64,000 nucleotides of DNA from Alteromonas sp. V450 (GCF_001885075.1 NZ_MODU01000004.1:3658001-3722000); one strand, 5' to 3'; numbered from the stretch's first letter, positions 9,093 to 19,526 are shown. Numbers and translations are program-made. The notes: generated from the letters alone by a model not told the origin.

Positions 9093-9162
9093 GGTTTTTC
9101 CTTTTTATTAGTGAGTTGCATTACCGCAGATAAAAAGTAAATGAATAACAAGGATGTTATCT
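9093..9162. promoter_or_regulatory. Divergent control region between leader peptide and hybrid sensor genes
   Basis: Only 70 bp separate the two divergent starts, so the promoters must overlap or lie back to back. Each gene has its own ribosome site: AAAAAGGAAAAACC (minus strand) and AAGGA at 9150-9154 (plus strand). TTGCAT near 9116 followed about 17 bp later by TAAATG is a weak plus-strand promoter candidate. Control by the AraC domain of the sensor is possible but unproven. Confidence 0.45.
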
Positions 9163-12100
9163 ATGCAAGATGGGTCATATCACAGATTCTTACCTAAAAT
9201 TGTATCTTTTGTCTCAATTTTAATAATTATAACTTACAGCATTCTTCCTACATGTCATGCTGTCGGTATTAATCTAGAGGGAAAAACCATATTTGATGGG
9301 ATACCTTCAGGCGTAATTCGAGACCTTACCATCAGTGAAGATGTTGTTTACATAGCAGCAGAGAATGGCGTGTTCGAATTAATCGGTAATCGAGCAAGGA
9401 AACTGAATTACAACACTTTTAATGACCGAACTGGGATCATCTCAGATTTAAAAATAGATGGTGATGACTTATGGATAGTTGAATACGGTGTAGGTGTCTT
9501 TAAGTACAACCTCAAAAAACGAGTTGCAGAGCAAGCTTTTTTAGGACGAAAGTGGTCTAACTTTGCATGGACTATTGGATTGAGTCCAACTCACCTTTTT
9601 GTATCAACTGTAAGTAATGTATTTGTTATTAGTAGGAAAAATTTAACTGATGAGTTTTCAATAAATGAGAAGCTTTCATCTTTTAAATTAAGTGATGTTT
9701 ACTCAATAAACACAACAAATAAAAAGGCGCTAGTTGCCTCGCTGGAGGGGTATGTTGAAATATTCTTTGACTCCTTACTACTTCGCGAACATAAAATTTC
9801 AAAACTTTACCCTAAACTGAATGATGCGACTTATGTAAACGAAATCGATGGTACCTTGTATTTAGGAGGGAGCAATGGTCTCTATATTGTTAATGATGCA
9901 TCTAAATTCTTAAAGATAGAAAAATCAGAACATGCTTATATCCAAGATGTATATAAATCTAGTGACGGTGAAATATGGGTATCAGATGGTAGTCTTCGTA
10001 AACTAGAAGGAGATAAATTAGTTGTACCAAGGTTTATGAATCCAATCTTGGCTTCAGATTCCATATCAAGTATCACGAAGATTTCTCGTGGGCCGCAAGA
10101 TACAATGTTATTAGCATCTTCCCAGCTAGGATTAATTACACTTTCCTCGAATAATCATGCTACGAACTTTGTGAGCTTAAATGAAGAGCCACTTCGTACG
10201 CATATAACAAAAAGTATCAACATTGCGAACGAATCTCTTGTGGAGACCAAGAATAAACTTTTTAAAATAGACATGGATTCAGCCAGTTTAACGCCATGGG
10301 AGCATAGTGAGGTTATAAATAATTGTCTTTCCGATCGTGAGAAGTTAGCAGGGAAATTGTTGCTACGATACGGGAAAAACTTCTGCAGTAGTAAATCCAC
10401 GCACTTAGTTATCAAAGATGAGACAACCTTTTTTGCATATTTGGATGATGGTACTGAAGCGAACTTTTACTTGATTGAAAATAATACGATGTCAGATAAA
10501 TTGGCAGCACCAAAAGAGTTAACCGACACTATATTACTCTCCAATGGTGGTCTTGCCGCATATGATGTTTACGACAATGTTCATTTTCAATTAACAAAAA
10601 ATACATGGCGAACGATACATGCATCTGACGCAAAATGGTTTGGTATTCAGTGTTTGTTAGAGATAAATATAGAGTATCTGGTTTGCACGTCGGGTTCTGG
10701 TTTGAAAGCTATCGATAAAAAAACAGGTGCGATTAGTAAGTCCAAAATTTTTCAGAATAATGAGGTTAGATTTATAAGGGGTGTACATCTATCGGGAGAT
10801 ACCCATTTATGGGTGGCGTCGAATATGGGCTTATTTGTAAAAGATATAGATAGTGGCACGTTGAGAAGGGTAGACAGTTCTTTTGGTATCTATGACTCTG
10901 ACTTCGAGTACAAAAGCTTTATAAAAGTTGGCACCAGATTACTAATCAAAGGCGATAAATATTCGTATTTAATTAATGAAGAATTGTTTTTCGAAAAAAT
11001 TTTTAATAAGAGAAAAGTTGCTCCAAAGACGATCTTGAATGAAATGAAATGGCGCGACAGTTCAGGTATTCACAAAAAGCCTTTGCCTCGTCTAACGAAC
11101 TTCACGTTTTCAAATGACTTTGAAGAATTAACGCTAGAATTCATTTCAAATGAATTCTTAGATAGTGCTCATAGCATGCTTGAGTTTAAAATTGACGGGG
11201 AAGAACAATGGCATCCGCACAATAATGATTTTATAACTATATCATTAAGTGATCTTGCGCACGGGCCGCATTCGGTAGAAGTCAGGGCTGTCGTAGGAAA
11301 CGTTGCTGGCCAAACAAACCGAGTTTCATTTTCCATAGCCCCTCCTTTTTGGTTGGCGCGAGAAGGATTCTTATTTTACCTATTTATTGTGTTTACCTTT
11401 TTAATTGGTTGGAGATTTAAAATTGGTATTTGGTTATTCTCGCAATTCCAATCTACAGCACTCTACCGGAATATCACGCGTTACGAGATAACTGACGGTC
11501 AGTCAAAGTTTGAAAAAATGCTTAGAAGTAAAGAGCGCTATATCAGTAATATCGCTCACGAGCTTAGAACCCCAATGCAAGTGATTAAGGGGTGTTTGGA
11601 AAAGTTATCTGACGACAAAAATCAAAGCAGTAAAGAATTCATCTCAATCACGAATAACATGATGCGAGTAGAGAAGTTGCTTAAGCAGTTGCGTGATGAA
11701 ACGCCACAAGCAATAGAAGCAGCAGATTACTACAAGTTGTATACCGTTGGTGACATTAAGTTTATTGTAAACGCTCTTGAGCCGTTAGCTAGGCAAAAAA
11801 GGCAAACTATTGACTTTAAGGTCAATGGTAAAAAGCGCATATCACTGATCAGCGATAGCTTAGAAAAAATATTAAGCAACCTTATTTCAAACGCTGTTAA
11901 GTACACACCAGAACGAGGAAATATCCGTATAGTATGTTCTCTCGATAGTAAAATATTGAAAATCGTTGTTCAAGACGACGGTGACGGTATAGATAAGGAA
12001 TTGCAAGAAAAGATTTTCGAGAGATTTACTCGAGGAAATACGCTTCAAGATGGCGATGGAATAGGCCTCGCTACAGTAAGAAACTTAGTCGAGTTGAACC

Positions 12101-13014
12101 AGGGGAATATCTCGTTAGAGAGCAAAAAGGGAGTTGGCAGTAAGTTTACTATTATCCTTCCAGTGGACGATATTGATTTCGTCAACTCACGGGCTACCAA
12201 GATGCCTCTTAGCCCGTTCGACTCAAGAGAAAAAACCATACTGATCGTAGATGGCAATAGAGAGTTCCGTACCTATCTCTTTGATTTACTGTCTGAAAAC
12301 TTTAGATGTTTAGTTGCAAAAAATGGCAGACAAGCCTTAGAGGTGTTGCAACATTATTTAGTAGATTTAGTACTCACAGATCAGTTTATGCAAGAGATGG
12401 ATGGTATATCACTGGCAAACAGCATGAGAAATAGCCAACGACTATCAGCTATTCCAATCTTAATGCTGGCCGCGACAACAGGAAATGAATTAGAAAAACG
12501 CGCTTTGGAGGCAAAAATTGACTATTTCATTTCCAAACCGGCCGCCAGCGAAGAAATTATAATGCGAATAGAGCACCTCATTTTCATGAGGGGTAAAAGC
12601 TTAAAAGAAGAAGGGGAACAAACAACAATCTTCGAATATGGCTGTCTCAGCATACCTGAGTTTCTAAATGAAAAAGACGTTGCATTTTATTTAAACTTTC
12701 TTGCTGTCTTAGAAAAAAACTACCAAGACGAAAGGTTTAACAGAGAACAAGCAGCGTCTCAATTAATGATGAGCGCAAGAAGTTTAAACAGAAGAATGTC
12801 TGAACTCTTTGATTATAACTTCAATGAGTTCCTTTCTCGTTTTCGTATTGAAAAGTCAATTCCTCTTCTAATGAAGGGAAGTACTACCCTAGATGCCGGT
12901 TTAGATGTCGGTTATGGAACGGGGGCTTATTTTTCTACGTCTTTTAAAAAGTTTATGGGTCTGCCTCCTAAAAAATTCATTGAACAGTACAAAACGCCAG
13001 AACGTTCCTCTTAA
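9163..13014 (+). CDS. Hybrid two-component sensor/regulator (propeller, Y_Y_Y, kinase, receiver, AraC)
   Basis: A one-protein signalling system of about 1283 aa. Order: N-terminal signal/membrane segment (residues 10-33), a long periplasmic beta-propeller with Reg_prop-like repeats (for example GEIWVSDGSLRKL), a Y_Y_Y domain ending in SFSIAPPFW (about 640-725), a membrane helix (about 735-757), a HisKA domain with His799 (NIAHELRTPM), HATPase_c (LISNAVKYTP, DDGDGI, GIGLATVRNL), a receiver with Asp1073 (VLTDQFM) and an AraC DNA-binding domain to the end. In the receiver the usual acidic pair reads VDGN instead of DD. The ATG at 9163 is preferred over 9154 because AAGGA lies 8 bp upstream of it. 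The gene is clearly more A+T-rich than its neighbours, suggesting transfer. Such proteins often sense glycan breakdown products; the neighbouring double-glycine peptide suggests another ligand or target. Confidence 0.92.
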   Translation: MQDGSYHRFLPKIVSFVSILIIITYSILPTCHAVGINLEGKTIFDGIPSGVIRDLTISEDVVYIAAENGVFELIGNRARKLNYNTFNDRTGIISDLKIDGDDLWIVEYGVGVFKYNLKKRVAEQAFLGRKWSNFAWTIGLSPTHLFVSTVSNVFVISRKNLTDEFSINEKLSSFKLSDVYSINTTNKKALVASLEGYVEIFFDSLLLREHKISKLYPKLNDATYVNEIDGTLYLGGSNGLYIVNDASKFLKIEKSEHAYIQDVYKSSDGEIWVSDGSLRKLEGDKLVVPRFMNPILASDSISSITKISRGPQDTMLLASSQLGLITLSSNNHATNFVSLNEEPLRTHITKSINIANESLVETKNKLFKIDMDSASLTPWEHSEVINNCLSDREKLAGKLLLRYGKNFCSSKSTHLVIKDETTFFAYLDDGTEANFYLIENNTMSDKLAAPKELTDTILLSNGGLAAYDVYDNVHFQLTKNTWRTIHASDAKWFGIQCLLEINIEYLVCTSGSGLKAIDKKTGAISKSKIFQNNEVRFIRGVHLSGDTHLWVASNMGLFVKDIDSGTLRRVDSSFGIYDSDFEYKSFIKVGTRLLIKGDKYSYLINEELFFEKIFNKRKVAPKTILNEMKWRDSSGIHKKPLPRLTNFTFSNDFEELTLEFISNEFLDSAHSMLEFKIDGEEQWHPHNNDFITISLSDLAHGPHSVEVRAVVGNVAGQTNRVSFSIAPPFWLAREGFLFYLFIVFTFLIGWRFKIGIWLFSQFQSTALYRNITRYEITDGQSKFEKMLRSKERYISNIAHELRTPMQVIKGCLEKLSDDKNQSSKEFISITNNMMRVEKLLKQLRDETPQAIEAADYYKLYTVGDIKFIVNALEPLARQKRQTIDFKVNGKKRISLISDSLEKILSNLISNAVKYTPERGNIRIVCSLDSKILKIVVQDDGDGIDKELQEKIFERFTRGNTLQDGDGIGLATVRNLVELNQGNISLESKKGVGSKFTIILPVDDIDFVNSRATKMPLSPFDSREKTILIVDGNREFRTYLFDLLSENFRCLVAKNGRQALEVLQHYLVDLVLTDQFMQEMDGISLANSMRNSQRLSAIPILMLAATTGNELEKRALEAKIDYFISKPAASEEIIMRIEHLIFMRGKSLKEEGEQTTIFEYGCLSIPEFLNEKDVAFYLNFLAVLEKNYQDERFNREQAASQLMMSARSLNRRMSELFDYNFNEFLSRFRIEKSIPLLMKGSTTLDAGLDVGYGTGAYFSTSFKKFMGLPPKKFIEQYKTPERSS

Positions 13015-13196
13015 TACTAAGCTAACAGGTAGTGGTGTAGCGTCATAATAGCGAATTGCCGCTGCGTTACTGTCTCAGTAAACGTGGTGAAAACGTTTAG
13101 CAGCATTTGATTAGCTCTGTTTCGGAGTAGTTGATATTGATTTCCTCTTAATTATGTAACAAGGCTTTGTTAATCGTTATCAAGTCAACACGCTTT

Positions 13197-14345
13197 TTAA
13201 AAAGCAAGCCGATAGATATCTTCAATCTCTTCAATACTCAATTGTTTGGGGTTATTGCGAAGAAGGCGAGTTACTTTACTTGCCTCTTCTGCTAGTTCAA
13301 CTACACAAGATGGTGGAATATTGAAGTAGGAGAGTGAAGCGGGAATGCCTACATCGCGACACAGTTTTTCAATAGCAACTAATAATAGTTTAATAGCTTC
13401 TTCTTTTGAGTGGTGGCGCTCACATACCTTTAAAAGTTTAGCTACACAATAAAGTTTGTCTTGGCAGAACGGCGCATTTATTTTCAATACATGGGGTAGC
13501 ATTACCGCGTTACTCATGCCATGTGACAGGTGAAACCGTCCCCCTAGTGGATAAGCTAAGGCATGTACTGCCCCCACGCCCGCGTTTCCAAACGCAAGAC
13601 CGGCCATTAAACTGCCGGTGGCCATATCTTCACGTGCTGATAAGTTCTCACCATTATTATAAGCGTGAAGTAATGAATTAAAGATAAGCTTCAGTGCTTT
13701 TTCTGCCAGAGCATCGGTTATCGGACTAGCATTTACACTTATATAAGCTTCAAGCGCGTGAACGAATGCGTCTATACCGCTTGCTGCTGTAATGGACTGT
13801 GGGCATGTTTTTGTCATCTCAGGTGCAACAATAGCTACATCGGGTAATAGGCAGGGGCTAACAATGCCTTTTTTCATTTGTGCTATCGGGTCTGACAAGA
13901 TAGCAATGTTGGTAACTTCTGAACCTGTACCAGCGGTAGTAGGGATAACAATAAGAGGCAAGCGACGTTTCGAAAGCGTATTTTCACCGAAGAGTTCACT
14001 GAGGGGGCCTGCATGATCGTAGGTAGCTGCAAGTACTTTTGCGCTATCAATAGCGCTACCTCCACCAAGAGCAATAATTCCGTCTACTTGCTTCTCTCTA
14101 AGTACCGCTAACTTATCTTCTATGATATTCACTTCAGGCTCTGGTGGAATGTCGTCAATAATAAGTAAAGGTGAATAGGGTAACAGAGTGAGTAGTTGGT
14201 CAAGCAAACCAGATGAAGAAACGCCTTTGTCAGTAACGATGGCACAGTCCTTTATGGATAATCTCGCCATTTCATCAGTGAGGGCTTTTATAGCCCCAAG
14301 ACCGGTTATGAGTTTTCCAGCAGTTTTGAATTCTGAAACTTTCAT
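13197..14345 (-). CDS. Iron-containing alcohol dehydrogenase
   Basis: NAD(P)-dependent group III alcohol dehydrogenase of 382 aa. The N-terminal nucleotide-binding half has GGGSAIDSAK (Gly94-Ser97) and IPTTAGTGSE. The C-terminal helical half carries the metal ligands Asp192, His196, His261 and His275 (SGIDAFVHALEAY, GAVHALAYPLGGRFHLSHG), with nearly the same spacing as E. coli FucO. The substrate (ethanol, butanol, lactaldehyde or another short alcohol) cannot be decided. It is a single minus-strand gene, divergent from the rRNA promoters; the 185 bp between them show no further gene. Confidence 0.93.
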   Translation of the reverse strand: MKVSEFKTAGKLITGLGAIKALTDEMARLSIKDCAIVTDKGVSSSGLLDQLLTLLPYSPLLIIDDIPPEPEVNIIEDKLAVLREKQVDGIIALGGGSAIDSAKVLAATYDHAGPLSELFGENTLSKRRLPLIVIPTTAGTGSEVTNIAILSDPIAQMKKGIVSPCLLPDVAIVAPEMTKTCPQSITAASGIDAFVHALEAYISVNASPITDALAEKALKLIFNSLLHAYNNGENLSAREDMATGSLMAGLAFGNAGVGAVHALAYPLGGRFHLSHGMSNAVMLPHVLKINAPFCQDKLYCVAKLLKVCERHHSKEEAIKLLLVAIEKLCRDVGIPASLSYFNIPPSCVVELAEEASKVTRLLRNNPKQLSIEEIEDIYRLAF

Positions 14346-14530
14346 ATAAACACTCGTAAAGGCAATGAGAAATTCAAATAGTGATACTTAAACTTATAGT
14401 ACACGGTGAGACTTTCCAATTATCTAACCTTATAGAATGCTAAAAGTGAGCGTGATTAGTGGTTTTTATGAACGTATTGCACATTGTTTATGCAAACGAT
14501 CGAAAAATAAGGATTTTTTTAAAATACTTG

Positions 14531-14562
14531 TTGACGTGAGCGCTCATTTCCCTAAAATGCGC
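14531..14562 (+). promoter_or_regulatory. rRNA promoter P1
   Basis: TTGACG (14531-14536), 16-bp spacer, TAAAAT (14553-14558), then GCGC, a G+C-rich discriminator like those of stringently controlled rRNA promoters. An A/T-rich stretch just upstream (14503-14528) could act as an UP element. Confidence 0.75.
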
Positions 14563-14659
14563 ATCCGCTTCGGGGGAAAAGCAAAACAGCAAGCCTCCTG
14601 AAGTAAGTCTCTACTACCTTTATAGGCCAGTAAAGACGGGAGTTTAGAAGAAGCGCTTC

Positions 14660-14716
14660 AGAAAATAAACTTTCAAAAAGTGTTGACAACGAAAACTTCC
14701 AGCGTATAATGCGCAC
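14660..14716 (+). promoter_or_regulatory. rRNA promoter P2 with UP element
   Basis: TTGACA (14683-14688), 16-bp spacer, TATAAT (14705-14710), then GCGC discriminator. The A/T-rich stretch at 14661-14680 has UP-element composition. Near-consensus, hence strong. It lies about 150 bp after P1, the usual tandem arrangement of rrn operons. Confidence 0.9.
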
Positions 14717-14762
14717 CTCACTCGAACAGGGTGAGTCACTAAGAAGCAAAGCTTCTAGTGAA

Positions 14763-14841
14763 TTGCGACGAAGTCGCAACGTTCTTTAAAAATTTAGACA
14801 AGACAATCTGTGTGGGCCATCACTAAGTGCCTTTAGTGATG
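14763..14841 (+). promoter_or_regulatory. rrn leader: boxB-like hairpin, boxA and leader stem
   Basis: A 7-bp hairpin TTGCGAC-gaa-GTCGCAA (14763-14779) is followed at once by GTTCTTTAAAAA (from 14781), the boxA antitermination element of rRNA transcripts. The next segment, CAATCTGTGTGGGC, resembles gammaproteobacterial rRNA leaders or spacers. A second hairpin pairs CATCACTAA (14818-14826) with TTAGTGATG (14833-14841). Confidence 0.75.
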
Positions 14842-15087
14842 TGACTCACAAAGTGCTAACCCTTGATATAACGATTAACGTTGACCTGCAAAGCAGCCAA
14901 CGGTAAACCGCGAAAATCAAGCAGGGTGCTTAGTGATGGGGTGACTGCGTACCTTTTGTATAATGGGTCAGCGACTTGGTTTAAACAACGTTTAAGTGCA
15001 GTAAACTGAAGGCTTGTAGCTCGGATGGTTGCAGCCCTGCCCTCGAATAAGAGCGGTGAGGTCACAACGCCGACCGCCTCGCAAAAT
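14842..15087 (+). other. Mosaic rRNA spacer with a 23S fragment and a tRNA-like duplicate
   Basis: This should be where 16S rRNA begins, but no 16S sequence is seen. Bases 14941-14977 match a conserved 23S segment normally found near E. coli position 550-585 (core CGTACCTTTTGTATAATGGG). Bases 15010-15022 (AGGCTTGTAGCTC) repeat the 5' end of the tRNA-Ile that starts at 15088, exactly 78 bp apart, and the unit between them looks like a scrambled tRNA. The rest (14842-14940) I cannot assign. Either the assembly joined pieces of several rrn copies, or the chromosome carries a rearranged, non-functional copy. Confidence 0.6.
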
Positions 15088-15126
15088 AGGCTTGTAGCTC
15101 AGCTGGTTAGAGCGCACCCCTGATAA

Positions 15127-15128
<2 letters not shown>
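15088..15128 (+). pseudogene. Truncated tRNA-Ile (GAU)
   Basis: The sequence matches the 5' half of the rRNA-operon tRNA-Ile: acceptor 5' strand AGGCTTG, D arm TAGCTCAGCTGGTTAGAGC and anticodon arm up to CCCCTGATAAGG, containing anticodon GAT. The 3' side of the anticodon stem, the T arm and the acceptor 3' strand are missing; the sequence passes into 23S rRNA at 15127-15129. Such a molecule could not fold as a tRNA. Confidence 0.85.
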
Positions 15129-16544
<1,416 letters not shown>

Positions 16545-16660
16545 ACAACGCCCAAGAAGCTTTAGGCTTTTGAGTGTTGTAGACAAGCTAAAGTAAGTAG
16601 AGTGAAAAGCAGTTACTCACGATTGAATTGATATCCAGTTTTCTAGATTGTTACCAGTTT

Positions 16661-16778
16661 TTCCTGGCAGCCATAGCGATACGGTACCACCTGACTCCAT
16701 TCCGAACTCAGAAGTGAAACGTATTAGCGCCGATGGTAGTGTGGGGCTTCCCCATGTGAGAGTAGGACACTGCCAGGT
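16661..16778 (+). rRNA. rrf: 5S rRNA
   Basis: About 118 nt beginning TTCCTGGCAGCCATAGCG and ending in CTGCCAGGT; the termini pair (CCTGGCAG/CTGCCAGG). The internal core CCGAACTCAGAAGTGAAACG and GCGCCGATGGTAGTGTGGGG is typical of gammaproteobacterial 5S. It lies about 116 bp after the 23S 3' end and is followed by a terminator. Exact ends may shift by one or two bases. Confidence 0.95.
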
Positions 16779-16789
16779 CCCATTAAGAA

Positions 16790-16815
16790 AAACCCGCCTA
16801 ACGGCGGGTTTTTTG
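16790..16815 (+). terminator. rRNA operon terminator
   Basis: Stem AACCCGCC (16791-16798), loop TAAC, stem GGCGGGTT, then a T run to 16814. It closes the rrn transcription unit 12 bp after 5S. Confidence 0.92.
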
Positions 16816-17067
16816 CTTTCTGCGCCAAAAAAAATGCGGTCATAGTACTTTATTACGCTAACCATCAAACCATAGTAATTACCTTCTCCCCCAGCGCAAC
16901 TAATCAAGAAATTTGGACTTTGCCCCCATTATTTTTGTGTTGTCAGTATTTATAGACATTCTTATTCGATAAAAGCCTTAATAGAATCGACTTACTTTTA
17001 GCAAAATGAAGGTTTTTTGGTAAACTCTGTCGAGTATTTTTCTAGTCGAAGTAAATAGGACGAACTA

Positions 17068-18069
17068 ATGGCCGTATTCGGTACAGTATTCATGCCACAA
17101 ATGGCACTTGCTACCTTTGTCAACGATAAGTGGACTGACACCGAATTTGTCAGTGCAGACAGTATTCAGCTTCACCCTGGTGCACACGTGCTTCACTATT
17201 CGAGTACATGCTTTGAAGGTTTAAAAGCATTTAAGCATGAAGATGGCAGCATCAATATATTTAGAATGGATAAGAATATTGAGCGCTTTGCTCAAAGTAG
17301 CCGCCTTTTAAATTTGCCTGAAATAGATAAAGCGCAAGTTGAAAAGATGATTATCGATATTGTTGCAAAGTATGCTTCTGAAGTTCCTGAGCCTCCTGGT
17401 TCTATGTACATTCGTCCTACCCACATTGGTACAGAGGCATCTATTGGCAAGGCAGCAGCACCGTCAGCAGATTCGATGCTATACGTATTATTGTCTCCAG
17501 TGGGTGATTACTTTGCGGGCGGAGCAAAGCCGCTTCGATTGTTACTAGACGAAACAGGGATGCGGTGCGCTCCACATATGGGAATGGTAAAAAGTGGCGG
17601 TAATTATGCCAGTGCATTACCACCTATTCTGAAAGCCCGCGCAGAAGTTCAGGCTGATCAAATACTGTTTTGTCCTAATGGTGACGTTCAAGAAACTGGA
17701 GCAGCAAACTTCTTACTTATTGACGGTGACGAGATCATTACAAAAGGGTTAGACTCTAGCTTCTTACACGGAGTAACCCGTGCAACCGTTCTTCAAATCG
17801 CTAAAGATCACGGCATGAAAGTAAGTGAGCGTGATATTACAGTTGAAGAGCTATTAGAACGCTCTGCAAAACCAAATACAGAAGCGGCGCTGTCTGGTAC
17901 AGCGGCTGTGCTTACGCCGGTAGGTACTTTTATTCATAACGACAAAGAGTATCAGGTTGGAAGCGGCGAAGCTGGCCCGGTCACTATGAAACTTAGACAG
18001 GCGTTAAATGATATCCAATGGGGTAAAGCCGAAGATACCCACAACTGGCTAGTCAAAGTGCCAAACTAA
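17068..18069 (+). CDS. ilvE: Branched-chain amino acid aminotransferase
   Basis: PLP fold-type IV enzyme that interconverts leucine, isoleucine and valine with their 2-oxo acids. The 333-aa protein shows HYSSTCFEGLKAF near the N-terminus, arginine-containing MYIRPTHIGTEASIG, the PLP lysine in MVKSGGNYASAL and QETGAANFLLIDGDEI, as in group II (BCAT2-like) enzymes rather than the E. coli IlvE subgroup. The ATG at 17068 follows AGGACG. It is monocistronic and ends at a bidirectional terminator shared with gpmA. Confidence 0.95.
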   Translation: MAVFGTVFMPQMALATFVNDKWTDTEFVSADSIQLHPGAHVLHYSSTCFEGLKAFKHEDGSINIFRMDKNIERFAQSSRLLNLPEIDKAQVEKMIIDIVAKYASEVPEPPGSMYIRPTHIGTEASIGKAAAPSADSMLYVLLSPVGDYFAGGAKPLRLLLDETGMRCAPHMGMVKSGGNYASALPPILKARAEVQADQILFCPNGDVQETGAANFLLIDGDEIITKGLDSSFLHGVTRATVLQIAKDHGMKVSERDITVEELLERSAKPNTEAALSGTAAVLTPVGTFIHNDKEYQVGSGEAGPVTMKLRQALNDIQWGKAEDTHNWLVKVPN

Positions 18070-18092
18070 ACTAGTCATAATCAGATACCCAT

Positions 18093-18119
18093 AAAAAAGC
18101 CTGCTTGAGCAGGCTTTTT
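18093..18119. terminator. Bidirectional terminator between ilvE and gpmA
   Basis: Perfect stem AAAAAGCCTGC (18094-18104), loop TTGA, stem GCAGGCTTTTT (18109-18119). With A before and T after, it can end transcription in both directions between the convergent genes. Confidence 0.92.
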
Positions 18120-18139
18120 AGTATTTAAAAGGTTTACGC

Positions 18140-18886
18140 TTATTTCGCTTGGCCTTGTTTAGCAACTGCATCCATCATTGCTTTAATTGCATCAGCATCG
18201 CCAAGATACTCTTTAGAGATTGGCTTAAGGTTTTCATCTAGTTCGTATACTAGTGGCACACCTGTAGGGATGTTAAGACCTAATACTTCTTCGTCTGACA
18301 TACCATCTAGATACTTAACGAGGGCACGAAGACTGTTGCCGTGTGCGGCAATAATCACACGCTTGCCGGCTTGAATGTCTGGACGGATAACGTCGTGCCA
18401 GTATGGTAGTACACGCTCGATAGTTAGCTTCAAGCTCTCGCCACGTGGCAAGATAGCAGCATCTACATTGTTGTAACGCGGATCGTGACCTGGGAAGTGC
18501 TCGCTATCATCTTCAACGGCCGGAGGTGGGATGTCGAAGCTACGACGCCAGATTTTAACCTGATCTTCACCATGCTTAGCGGCAGTCTCTGCTTTGTCTA
18601 GACCTGTTAACGCACCGTAGTGACGCTCGTTCAGACGCCAGTGTCGCTCAACTGGAAGGTAGTGCTGACCCATCTCTTCAAGTGCAATGTTAAGTGTTTT
18701 GATTGCGCGAAGAAGCACAGACGTATAAGCCTGATCAAATGTAAATCCAGCATCTTTAAGAAGCTGACCTGCGGTCTTTGCTTGTGCTACACCAGTGTCG
18801 GTCAAGTCAACGTCGTGCCAGCCTGTGAAACGGTTTTCTAAGTTCCACTGACTTTCTCCATGACGAATAAGTACCAATTTATACAT
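18140..18886 (-). CDS. gpmA: 2,3-bisphosphoglycerate-dependent phosphoglycerate mutase
   Basis: Glycolytic/gluconeogenic enzyme interconverting 3- and 2-phosphoglycerate by a phosphohistidine mechanism. The 248-aa length is standard. It begins [20 protein letters not shown], with the catalytic His9 in RHGES; later motifs are [28 protein letters not shown] and [15 protein letters not shown] with the second active-site histidine. The longer form with the internal insert marks the cofactor-dependent GpmA type rather than short phosphatase-like relatives. Single minus-strand gene, sharing its terminator with ilvE. Confidence 0.97.
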   Translation of the reverse strand: MYKLVLIRHGESQWNLENRFTGWHDVDLTDTGVAQAKTAGQLLKDAGFTFDQAYTSVLLRAIKTLNIALEEMGQHYLPVERHWRLNERHYGALTGLDKAETAAKHGEDQVKIWRRSFDIPPPAVEDDSEHFPGHDPRYNNVDAAILPRGESLKLTIERVLPYWHDVIRPDIQAGKRVIIAAHGNSLRALVKYLDGMSDEEVLGLNIPTGVPLVYELDENLKPISKEYLGDADAIKAMMDAVAKQGQAK

Positions 18887-19064
18887 AGTTGGGTTACCTG
18901 CGGCGTTAGAGTGAAATAGTCTGAGATAATTCCAGAAATTGGACGTTCAGACGTATATTTAAAAATCTGTCATTATCATCCTTGATTGGCGTTTAAAAAT
19001 CCAGTTTATGCTGGTACAAAATCGCAGGTAAGACGTGTATTTATCACTATTTTCTGATGAATTA

Positions 19065-19526
19065 TCATATAAAACGTGCAAGGTCTGGGTGAGCAACTTT
19101 TATCCACTCTTGCATTGATGGCTCTTCAATGAAATTAAAGTCCTCAAAATCAAACCCCGGTGCAACGGTACAACCAACAAGAGAGTAATCACCCATAGTA
19201 GCGGCTGCTTGAAAATTCCCCGCTTTTACTACTTCGACATAATCATTGTTCTCGCCACCAATACGACGTTCCCACAATTGTTGCTTTTCAAGTTGAAACA
19301 GCTGAAGCGGAGCCCCTTCATAGTGATTCCAGACTTCATCATGTAATACGCGATGGAAACGACTGACTTGCCCCTTCAGTAGAAGAAAATAGATATGAGT
19401 AAGCGCTGGTCGATTGGCGTTATGAACATAGGACTTCGTCTCGTTCCCTGACTTGAAAATTTGACGATAGAACCCGCCCTCTGGATGAGGCTCGAGTTTG
19501 TACTTACTTACTAATGGATGCGTCAT
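19065..19526 (-). CDS. Cupin family protein (DUF985/Cupin_5)
   Basis: A 153-aa single-domain beta-barrel protein. The sequence starts LEPHPEGGFYRQIFKS and contains YFLLLKGQVSRFHRV, DEVWNHYEGAPLQLF and LVGCTVAPGFDFEDFNF, the usual hallmarks of the DUF985 cupin group. Conserved His and Glu (SRFHRV, HDEVW) may bind metal. The biochemical role of the family is not firmly established. It is a single minus-strand gene between gpmA (178 bp away) and the acnA promoter region. Confidence 0.9.
   Translation of the reverse strand: MTHPLVSKYKLEPHPEGGFYRQIFKSGNETKSYVHNANRPALTHIYFLLLKGQVSRFHRVLHDEVWNHYEGAPLQLFQLEKQQLWERRIGGENNDYVEVVKAGNFQAAATMGDYSLVGCTVAPGFDFEDFNFIEEPSMQEWIKVAHPDLARFI

Noticed and set aside
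16617-16907. Frames on both strands over 5S rRNA and its terminator
   Set aside because: Fully explained by the 5S gene and terminator.
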